DNA of 64,000 nt from Planctomycetota bacterium (GTDB taxonomy: Bacteria > Planctomycetota > PUPC01 > DSUN01), in assembly GCA_035384565.1 (NCBI GenBank), contig DAOOIT010000015.1, positions 1-64,000 on the forward strand, written 5' to 3'. Shown here piece by piece: positions 57,582-64,000 of the stretch. The notes under the pieces are model-generated. The model worked only from the letters and a program-made list of their open reading frames with translations, had not been told where the DNA came from and made no database searches. A program made the translations under genes and the position numbers. Position 1 is the first letter of the stretch, and every line of letters starts with the position of its first letter.

Positions 57582-57594
57582 CGAGGGCCCGCAC

Positions 57595-59547
57595 GTGCTC
57601 AAACCGGCCCCGATGAAACGCATCCGCCTCCTGATCCTCGAGCGCGACGTGCGCGCCGTCACCGAGGGCCTGGGCCGTCTGGGCGTGGTGCACCTCTCGC
57701 AGGCGCAGGCCACCGAGGGCGGCGAGCTCGTGAACGCCACGCGCCTCGGCGAGGAGTTGGGCCTCATCCACTCGCTCCTCGAGCGGGTGACCGCGCTCTG
57801 CGACGCGCTGGAGATCGGCGAGGACCGCCCCGCCGAGCAAGTGCCCTATGCCGACGCGCGCGAGCTGGACGCCGAGCTGGCGCCGCTCGAGCAGCGGCTG
57901 GCCGCCGTGCTGGAGCGGCGGAAGAGCCTGGACGCCGACATCGAGGCCGAGTACCAGGTGCTGCGCGACGCGGAGGCCTACCGGCCCATCGAAGTGGCGC
58001 CCGACCAGTTGCGCGACCTGGCCTTCCTGCACTTCGCCCTCGGCACCCTGCCATCGCGCGAGATCGCCCCGCTGCGCGAGAAGCTCGAGGGCAAGGCCGT
58101 GTTCCTGCCCTTCAAGTCGCCCGACGGCCGCCAGCGCGTCGTGGCCCTCGCCACCCGCGCGGCCCGCTTCGCCCTCGACTCGCTGCTGGCCGAGCACCAC
58201 TTCGTGGCCGAGCGGCTGCCCGAGCGCACCGCGGGGGCGCCGGCCGACGTCTCGCGCAAGGCCGAAGAGCGGCTCCTGGCCCTCGCCAAGGAGCAGGAGG
58301 CCCTGCGCGCCGAAACCGCCGGCCTGGCCGCCGAACTGGGCGGCCGCCTCGCCGCCTGGCGCCAGCGCCTGCGCACCGACGAGCAGCTCCTCCACGCCCA
58401 GGCCTACTTCGGCCACACCAGCGCCACCTGCCTGATCGCCGGCTACGTGCCGTCGGTGCGCGTGGACGCGCTGCGCGAGGAGCTGCTGCGCCTGACCGAC
58501 GGGCGGGTGGTCATCGAGGTGGCCGATCCGCCGGCCGCCGACCCCGACACCCCCACGCTGCTGGTGAACCCGCGGCTCCTGAAGCCGTTCGAGATGCTCG
58601 TCGCCGGCTACGGGCACCCGGGCTACCGCGAGATCGAGCCCACGCCGCTCGTCGCCCTCAGCTTCCTGCTGATGTTCGGCATCATGTTCGGCGACGTGGG
58701 CCAGGGCGCCGTGCTCCTGGCCGCAGGCCTTGCCCTGGCGCGCCGCGGCCGCACCGACAAGGTGCGCGACTTCGGCACCCTGCTCTGGCTGTGCGGCATC
58801 GTGGCCATGCTGTCGGGCTGGGTCTACGGCAGCGTGTTCGGCATCGAGCGGGTCCTCCAGCCGCCCTGGGGCGGGTGGTTCGCCCTCGATGTCACCCGCA
58901 TCGAGTCGATCAAGCCCCTCCTCATCGCCACCGTGGGCCTCGGTGTGGTGATGATGACGCTGGGCGTGGTGCTCAACCTGATCAACCGCATCCAGGCGCG
59001 CGACTACTTCGCCCTGGTGATTGACAAGTTCGGCCTCGTGGGCTTCATCTTCTACTGGGGCGCGCTGGGCCTCGGCCTGCGCACGCTGGTGTGGGAGAGC
59101 GGGCCGCCCGCGGCCTGGGAGATCGGGGTGCTCGTGATCCTGCCGCTGGTTGTGCTGTTCTTCCGGGAGCCGCTGCACTATCTGATGACGCGGCGCGACC
59201 ACACGCGCAAGGCGCACCTGCTCGCGGGGCTGATGGAGGGGTTTGTGGATATTCTCGAGACCGTGAGCGCCTACGCGGCGAACACGGTGTCGTTCGTGCG
59301 CGTGGGCGCCTTCGCCCTGGCGCACGCGGCGGTGTGCGTGGCGATCTTCGCTATCGAGCGCATGGTGCGCGGGGCGCCCGGCGGCCCGATGTGGAGCCTG
59401 CTGGTCGTCGTCTTCGGCAATGCGCTCGTCATCGGGCTCGAGGGGCTCGTGGTCTCCATCCAGGCGATGCGCCTGGAGTACTACGAGTTCTTCAGCAAGT
59501 TCTTCAGTGGCCAGGGAAAGGCCTATCATCCGTTCAAGCTCACCTAG
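57595..59547 (+). CDS. ntpI: V-type ATPase subunit I (a-subunit)
   Basis: 650 residues from a GTG at 57595 (GAGGG upstream; the ATG at 57613 is the alternative). The N-terminal ~330 residues form the cytoplasmic arm with two coiled-coil stretches. The C-terminal half carries about seven to eight membrane helices, with the family hallmark P-T-P-L-V-A-L-S-F-L-L-M-F-G-I-M-F-G-D-V-G-Q-G split around 350-375. An essential-arginine candidate is in F-V-R-V-G-A near 568, after S-A-Y-A-A-N-T-V-S. This subunit holds the two half-channels for the transported ion. It is followed 15 bp later by the K gene. Confidence 0.9.
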   Translation: MLKPAPMKRIRLLILERDVRAVTEGLGRLGVVHLSQAQATEGGELVNATRLGEELGLIHSLLERVTALCDALEIGEDRPAEQVPYADARELDAELAPLEQRLAAVLERRKSLDADIEAEYQVLRDAEAYRPIEVAPDQLRDLAFLHFALGTLPSREIAPLREKLEGKAVFLPFKSPDGRQRVVALATRAARFALDSLLAEHHFVAERLPERTAGAPADVSRKAEERLLALAKEQEALRAETAGLAAELGGRLAAWRQRLRTDEQLLHAQAYFGHTSATCLIAGYVPSVRVDALREELLRLTDGRVVIEVADPPAADPDTPTLLVNPRLLKPFEMLVAGYGHPGYREIEPTPLVALSFLLMFGIMFGDVGQGAVLLAAGLALARRGRTDKVRDFGTLLWLCGIVAMLSGWVYGSVFGIERVLQPPWGGWFALDVTRIESIKPLLIATVGLGVVMMTLGVVLNLINRIQARDYFALVIDKFGLVGFIFYWGALGLGLRTLVWESGPPAAWEIGVLVILPLVVLFFREPLHYLMTRRDHTRKAHLLAGLMEGFVDILETVSAYAANTVSFVRVGAFALAHAAVCVAIFAIERMVRGAPGGPMWSLLVVVFGNALVIGLEGLVVSIQAMRLEYYEFFSKFFSGQGKAYHPFKLT

Positions 59548-59562
59548 GAGCCAGGAGGTCGC

Positions 59563-59931
59563 ATGGAGAGCAAGCTGCGGGTGTCCATCATGATCTGGGC
59601 GGCGGCCGTGTTGCTGGTGGCGTTGCCGCTGGGGCTGGGCCTCAGCGCGGTGCTCGGCGGCGAGGAGCCGGCCAAGGAGGCCGAGAAGGCGCCCACGCTC
59701 AAGCGCGAGTCGGGCGAGAACATCGCCTTCGCCGTCAGCGTGGCCGTGACCACCTCGATGGCGTGCTTCAGCGCCGCCTATGCCGTGGGCAAGGTGGGCG
59801 CGGCCGCCCTCGGCGCGGCCAGCGAGCGGCCCGAGTTGCTCGGGCGGGCCCTCATCTTCGTCGGCCTCGCCGAAGGCATCGCCATCTATGGCCTCATCAT
59901 CGCCATCCTGCTGCTCGGCTACCTCAGGTAG
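59563..59931 (+). CDS. ntpK: V-type ATPase subunit K/L (proteolipid ring)
   Basis: 122 residues: an N-terminal hydrophobic helix (~8-31), a charged linker (E-E-P-A-K-E-A-E-K-A), then one c-ring hairpin. The ion-binding Glu is in G-L-A-E-G-I-A-I-Y-G near 103. The single-hairpin form with an N-terminal leader recalls the Thermus L subunit rather than the four-helix Enterococcus K; the leader may be cleaved. The residues around the Glu do not clearly show the Na+ ligands (Thr/Gln) of the Enterococcus enzyme, so proton specificity is more likely. Confidence 0.88.
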   Translation: MESKLRVSIMIWAAAVLLVALPLGLGLSAVLGGEEPAKEAEKAPTLKRESGENIAFAVSVAVTTSMACFSAAYAVGKVGAAALGAASERPELLGRALIFVGLAEGIAIYGLIIAILLLGYLR

Positions 59932-59979
59932 CCGCGCGGCCCCGGCGGCGAAGGCCACGGCCCGCGGGCGGAGCACGCC

Positions 59980-60285
59980 ATGCACTACTACGTGATCGGC
60001 GACGAAGACACCGTGCTCGGTTTCCGCTACGCCGGCGTGCCGGGCGACATCGTGAAGAGCGCCGAGGCAGCGCACGACGCGCTCGAGCGCGTGCTGCGCC
60101 GGCGCGACGTGGTGATCCTCATCATGACCGATCGGGTGGCCGACTGGATCCGCCCCGAGGTGAACCGCGTGCATTTCGATTTCGAGCTGCCGCTGGTCGT
60201 CGAGGTGCCCGGGCCCGCCGGCCCGTCGCCCGAACGCAAGGACCTGCTGACCCTCATCCGCGAGGCCGTCGGCATCAAGGTCTAG
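59980..60285 (+). CDS. V-type ATPase subunit F
   Basis: 101 residues with the CheY-like outline of subunit F (NtpG in Enterococcus): V-I-G-D-E-D-T-V-L-G-F-R at the start, a G-V-P-G strand near 20, V-V-I-L-I-M-T-D near 44 and P-L-V-V-E-V-P near 70. It is part of the central stalk and transmits rotation between the catalytic head and the ring. It comes 48 bp after the K gene and 19 bp before the E gene. Confidence 0.85.
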   Translation: MHYYVIGDEDTVLGFRYAGVPGDIVKSAEAAHDALERVLRRRDVVILIMTDRVADWIRPEVNRVHFDFELPLVVEVPGPAGPSPERKDLLTLIREAVGIKV

Positions 60286-60304
60286 CCACAGGAAACGCGA
60301 ACCC

Positions 60305-60922
60305 ATGGCGAGCGAGAAGGTCCTGTCGGACGAGATTCTCAAGGACGCGCAAACGAAGGCTGACCGCCTGCGCAAGCGCGGCGAGCGCGACGCGAAGAAG
60401 ATCCTGGACGAGGCGGCGAAGGAGGCGGCCGCCGCGGCCGAACGCACCCTCCAGGTGGCCCGCGCCCGGGCCGACCGGGTGACGCAGTCGCTCCTGGCCA
60501 CCGTAGAGCAGGACGTGCGCCGCGGCCTCCTCGCCGCGCGCGAGGCCGAGCTCGACCGGCTTTTCGAGGCCGCCCGCCAGCGCCTGGCGGACCGCTCCTC
60601 CTACGATCCCGCGGCCGTGCTCGCCGCGCTGGCGGCCCAGGCCATCGGCGCCATGCGGGCCGACCGCGTGGTGCTCGCCCTGGCCGAGGCCGACCGCGCG
60701 ATCGCCACCGAGGCCTGGCGGGCCGACGTGCGCCGCCGTCTGGGACGCGACGTGGCCATCGAGGTCTCGCCCGAGCCCGCACCCATCGAGGGCGGCCTCA
60801 TCGTCCGCTCGGCCGACGGGCGGCTGCTCTACGACAACTCGTTCGGGGCCAGGCTCCGCCGCCTGTGGCCCGAGCTCAGGAAGGAACTCGCCGCCGAGGT
60901 GTTCCAGGAGAACAGCCCGTAG
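60305..60922 (+). CDS. ntpE: V-type ATPase subunit E
   Basis: 205 residues: a long N-terminal coiled-coil helix (~10-80, rich in Ala, Arg and Glu) and a C-terminal alpha/beta domain ending in G-G-L-I-V-R-S-A-D-G-R-L, the typical end region of subunit E. It forms the peripheral stalk with G/H and anchors the catalytic head. It stands between F and A in this operon. The family call is supported by both shape and position. Confidence 0.85.
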   Translation: MASEKVLSDEILKDAQTKADRLRKRGERDAKKILDEAAKEAAAAAERTLQVARARADRVTQSLLATVEQDVRRGLLAAREAELDRLFEAARQRLADRSSYDPAAVLAALAAQAIGAMRADRVVLALAEADRAIATEAWRADVRRRLGRDVAIEVSPEPAPIEGGLIVRSADGRLLYDNSFGARLRRLWPELRKELAAEVFQENSP

Positions 60923-60999
60923 CCCGTCGCCGGGGAAGGGGCCGGCGGCCCCGCCCGGCGGCGCACCACGGGGGTTCCGCGAAGGATAAGAGCGAAGCT

Positions 61000-62760
61000 A
61001 TGCAAGGTCACGGCACCATCACCCGCATCTCCGGCCCCATCGTGCACGCCAGCGGCCTGGGCGACGCGATGATGTACGAGGTCGTCGAAGTCGGGCACCC
61101 GCGCCTCATGGGCGAGGTCATCCGCCTGCGCGGCGACCAGGCCACCCTCCAGGTCTACGAAGACACCACCGGCGTCCGCCCCGGCGAGCCGGTCTACCGC
61201 AGCGGCGCGCCGCTGTCGCTCTCGCTCGGCCCGGGCCTCATCGGGAACATCTACGACGGCATCCAGCGCCCGCTGCCCGAGATCGCGCGCGAGAGCGGCT
61301 GCTACATCCGCCGCGGCGAGAAGGTGCCCGCCCTGCCGCCCGAGAGGGCCTGGCACTTCGTGCCCTGCGTCGCCGCGGGCGCCGAGGTCGCGCCCGGCCA
61401 CCTCCTCGGCACGGTGCAGGAGACGCCATGCATCCAGCACCGCATCCTGTGCCCGCCCGGCCTCCGCGGCACGCTGGCCCACGTGGCGCCCGAGGGCGGC
61501 TACAGGGTGGCCGACCCCGTGGCCGTGGTGCGCACGCCCGCGGGCGACCGCCAAGTGACAATGAGCCAGCGCTGGCCGGTGCGCCAGGCGCGGCCTTACG
61601 CCTTGCGCCTGCCGCCCACGGCCCCCCTCATCACCGGCCAGCGGGTGATTGACACGCTCTTCCCGATCAGCCGTGGCGGGGCCGCCGCCATTCCCGGCGG
61701 CTTCGGCACCGGCAAGACCATGACCCAGCACGCCCTGGCCAAGTGGAGCGACGCCGACCTCATCGTCTACGTGGGCTGCGGCGAGCGCGGCAACGAGATG
61801 ACCGACGTGCTGACCAGCTTCCCCGAGCTCACCGATCCGCGCACCGGCCGCCCGCTGATGGAGCGCACGGTGCTCATCGCCAACACGTCGAACATGCCGG
61901 TCGCCGCGCGCGAAGTCTCCATCTACACCGGCATCACCATCGCCGAGTACTTCCGCGACATGGGCTACCACGTGGGCGTGATGGCCGACTCGACCTCGCG
62001 GTGGGCCGAGGCGCTCCGCGAGCTGGCGGCGCGCCTGGAGGAGATGCCGGCCGAGGAGGGCTTCCCCGCCTACCTGCCCAGCCGTCTGGCCGGCTTCTAC
62101 GAGCGCGGCGGCGCCGTGGAGACCCTCGGCGGCCGGCGGGCCTCGATCAGCATCGTGGGCGCCGTGTCGCCGCCCGGCGGCGACTTCTCGGAGCCGGTCA
62201 CCCAGCACACCCGCCGCTTCATCCGCTGCTTCTGGGCGCTCGACACCACGCTGGCCAACGCCCGCCACTACCCGGCCATCCACTGGCTGCGCAGCTACAG
62301 CGAGTACGTGGGCGACGTGGCCGAGTGGTGGCAGGAGATCGAGCCCGAGTGGCCGGCGCTGCGCCAGCGCCTCATCGAGCTGCTCCAGCGCGAGGACCGC
62401 CTCCAGCAGATCGTCAAGCTCGTCGGGCCCGACGTGCTGCCCGACACCCATCGCCTGGTGCTGCTGGTGGCCGAGATGATCAAGAACGGCTTCCTCCAGC
62501 AGAATGCCTTCGACGAAATCGACATGTACTGCCTGCCGCGCAAGCAGGCGGCCCTGATGCGCCTGATCGTGGAGTTCTACGAGCGCGCCGACCGCATCAT
62601 CGCCAAGGGCGCGCCGCTCGTGCGCCTCCACGACCTGCCCTGCGTCAACGAGATCGTGCGCGCGCGCTCCACCGTGCCCAACGACCAGCCGCAGGGCCTC
62701 GACGCTGTGCGCGACCGCATGCGCGCCCAGCTCGGCGAGCTGGAAAGGAGCTACGCCTGA
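61000..62760 (+). CDS. ntpA: V-type ATPase catalytic subunit A
   Basis: 586 residues from the ATG at 61000 (AAGGATAAG upstream). G-T-I-T-R-I-S-G-P-I-V at the N-terminus, the A-subunit-specific bulge domain (~115-185), and the P-loop G-G-F-G-T-G-K-T at 233-240 identify it. The catalytic Glu of C-G-E-R-G-N-E-M is near 261, and S-R-W-A-E-A-L-R-E follows near 330. It binds and hydrolyses or makes ATP. Its TGA overlaps the subunit B ATG by one base (TGATG), so the two are translated together. Confidence 0.95.
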   Translation: MQGHGTITRISGPIVHASGLGDAMMYEVVEVGHPRLMGEVIRLRGDQATLQVYEDTTGVRPGEPVYRSGAPLSLSLGPGLIGNIYDGIQRPLPEIARESGCYIRRGEKVPALPPERAWHFVPCVAAGAEVAPGHLLGTVQETPCIQHRILCPPGLRGTLAHVAPEGGYRVADPVAVVRTPAGDRQVTMSQRWPVRQARPYALRLPPTAPLITGQRVIDTLFPISRGGAAAIPGGFGTGKTMTQHALAKWSDADLIVYVGCGERGNEMTDVLTSFPELTDPRTGRPLMERTVLIANTSNMPVAAREVSIYTGITIAEYFRDMGYHVGVMADSTSRWAEALRELAARLEEMPAEEGFPAYLPSRLAGFYERGGAVETLGGRRASISIVGAVSPPGGDFSEPVTQHTRRFIRCFWALDTTLANARHYPAIHWLRSYSEYVGDVAEWWQEIEPEWPALRQRLIELLQREDRLQQIVKLVGPDVLPDTHRLVLLVAEMIKNGFLQQNAFDEIDMYCLPRKQAALMRLIVEFYERADRIIAKGAPLVRLHDLPCVNEIVRARSTVPNDQPQGLDAVRDRMRAQLGELERSYA

Positions 62761-64000
62761 TGCCCGTGGTGGACCATGGTCTGGAATATGTGGGCCTCGA
62801 ACAGGTCAACGGCCCCCTCATCTTCATCGAGGCCGTGCGCGACGTCGGCTACGGCGAGGTCGTCGAGATCGCCGACGCCGAGGGCACCCCCCGCCTGGGC
62901 ACGGTGCTCGACATCTCGGACCGCCACGCCGTGGTCCAGGTCCTCGAGGGCACCAGCGGCCTAGCGGGCCGCTCGACCCGCGTGCGCTTCCTCGGCAAGC
63001 CGCTGGGCCTGCCCGTGTCGCGGGCCATGCTGGGCCGCGTCTTCGACGGCATCGGACGGCCGCTCGACGGCGGCCCCGCCCCCTTGAGCCGCGAGGAGCG
63101 CGACATCAATGGCCAGCCGGTCAACCCCTTCTCGCGCCGCTACCCGCGCGACTTCATCCAGACCGGCATCTCGGCAATTGACGGCATGAACACCCTGGTG
63201 CGCGGGCAGAAGCTGCCGATCTTCTCGGGCAGCGGCCTGCCGCACGACCGCATCGCCGCGCAGATCGCCCGCCAGGCCCGGCTGCTCGACCAGAACGTGA
63301 ACTTCGCTATCGTCTTCGGCGCCATGGGCGTCAAGCACGACGTCGCGCAGTTCTTCACCCGCTCGTTCGAGGAGAGTGGCGTGCTCGGCAACGTGGCGCT
63401 CTTCCTCAGCCTCGCCAGCGCGCCCTCCATCGAGCGCCTGCTCACCCCGCGGTCTGCCCTCACGCTCGCCGAGCACCTGGCCTTCGACTGCGGCTTGCAC
63501 GTGCTCGTGCTGCTCACCGATATGACCAACTACTGCGAATCGCTGCGCGAGATCGGCACGGCCCGCGGCGAGATTCCCGCCCGCAAGGGCTATCCCGGCT
63601 ACCTCTACAGCGACCTCGCCTCGATCTACGAACGGGCCGGGCGCGTCGAAGGCTCCGAAGGCTCGATCACCCAGATGGCCATCCTCACCATGCCCAGCGA
63701 CGACATCTCGCACCCCGTGCCCGATCTCACGGGCTACATCACCGAGGGCCAGATCGTGCTGGAGCGCGACCTCTTCCAGCGCGGCATCTACCCGCCCATC
63801 GCCGGCCTGCCCAGCCTCTCGCGCCTGATGAAAGACGGCATCGGCAAGGGGCGCACCCGCGAGGACCACGCACCGCTGGCCAGCCAGCTCTTCGCCGCCT
63901 ACGCCGTGGTCAAGCGCGTGCGCGGCCTCGCCGCCGTCATCGGCGAGGAGGAGCTCCCGCCCCTCGACAAAGGCTACCTGGCCTTTGGCGAAGCCTTCGA
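62760..64000 (+). CDS. ntpB: V-type ATPase subunit B (partial, runs off the window)
   Basis: 413 codons are visible and the frame is open to the window end. It begins M-P-V-V-D-H-G-L-E-Y and includes G-R-P-L-D-G-G-P near 100, P-I-F-S-G-S-G-L-P-H near 155 (the non-catalytic site, lacking a P-loop lysine), Y-P-G-Y-L-Y-S-D-L-A near 280 and D-L-T-G-Y-I-T-E-G-Q near 324. Subunit B alternates with A in the head and its conserved residues complete the active site. The missing end should hold ~50-70 residues, and a subunit D gene is expected next. Confidence 0.93.
   Translation, partial: MPVVDHGLEYVGLEQVNGPLIFIEAVRDVGYGEVVEIADAEGTPRLGTVLDISDRHAVVQVLEGTSGLAGRSTRVRFLGKPLGLPVSRAMLGRVFDGIGRPLDGGPAPLSREERDINGQPVNPFSRRYPRDFIQTGISAIDGMNTLVRGQKLPIFSGSGLPHDRIAAQIARQARLLDQNVNFAIVFGAMGVKHDVAQFFTRSFEESGVLGNVALFLSLASAPSIERLLTPRSALTLAEHLAFDCGLHVLVLLTDMTNYCESLREIGTARGEIPARKGYPGYLYSDLASIYERAGRVEGSEGSITQMAILTMPSDDISHPVPDLTGYITEGQIVLERDLFQRGIYPPIAGLPSLSRLMKDGIGKGRTREDHAPLASQLFAAYAVVKRVRGLAAVIGEEELPPLDKGYLAFGEAF

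Overview
The window is GC-rich and tightly packed. It carries a PEP-CTERM protein, many secreted glycoside hydrolases, a formylglycine-type sulfatase, Tat-exported Gfo/Idh/MocA oxidoreductases, a DUF4159 protein next to ExbB/ExbD genes, giant TPR proteins and a V-type ATPase operon. Together these suggest a polysaccharide-degrading member of the PVC group, most likely a planctomycete-like lineage. That placement is inferred from gene content; no rRNA or other phylogenetic marker is present.

1-10.8 kb, minus strand: one co-oriented cluster, transcribed from a good sigma-70-like promoter at 10732-10760. In order it encodes a Gfo/Idh/MocA oxidoreductase, a GH36-like enzyme, a small four-helix membrane protein, an HTH-nucleotidyltransferase plus HEPN pair with its own operator/promoter, a second GH36-like enzyme with an NPCBM domain, a clan GH-A hydrolase, an aldo/keto reductase and a UroD-family protein. 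At 11.2 kb a plus-strand PEP-CTERM gene lies behind a near-consensus sigma-54 promoter. From 16.7 to 12.0 kb (minus) run a Tat-exported oxidoreductase, a SEC-C protein and a GH95 fucosidase. From 16.7 to 17.6 kb there are gene remnants: a collapsed nucleotidyltransferase pair and an orphan Tat signal.

17.6-27.4 kb, plus strand: an Asp-box propeller protein, a sulfatase, an SRPBCC protein and a 1880-residue mosaic protein that has absorbed three palindromic repeats and a fourth, related one in frame.

48.4-27.4 kb, minus strand: a 21-kb operon-like run from a promoter with a perfect TATAAT. It encodes an 1805-residue propeller/CBM9-like protein, a 2646-residue TPR/PA14 protein, two further TPR proteins, one ExbB/TolQ, two ExbD/TolR, a one-helix linker protein and a DUF4159 membrane protein. 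I read it as a proton-driven envelope machine of unknown function.

48.4-49.2 kb holds an unusual array of about 82-bp tandem hairpins whose arms co-vary. 49.2-55.6 kb, plus strand, has a HAD phosphatase, a GH116-like enzyme with a LamG domain, a thioredoxin-fold protein and a PQQ-type propeller. 55.7-64.0 kb, plus strand, is a PtsN-like EIIA protein followed by V-ATPase genes in the order G/H-C-I-K-F-E-A-B; subunit B runs off the window.

The genes fit uptake and breakdown of sulfated, fucosylated and galactosylated glycans, and the genome is littered with short palindromic repeats, several of them inside coding sequence.
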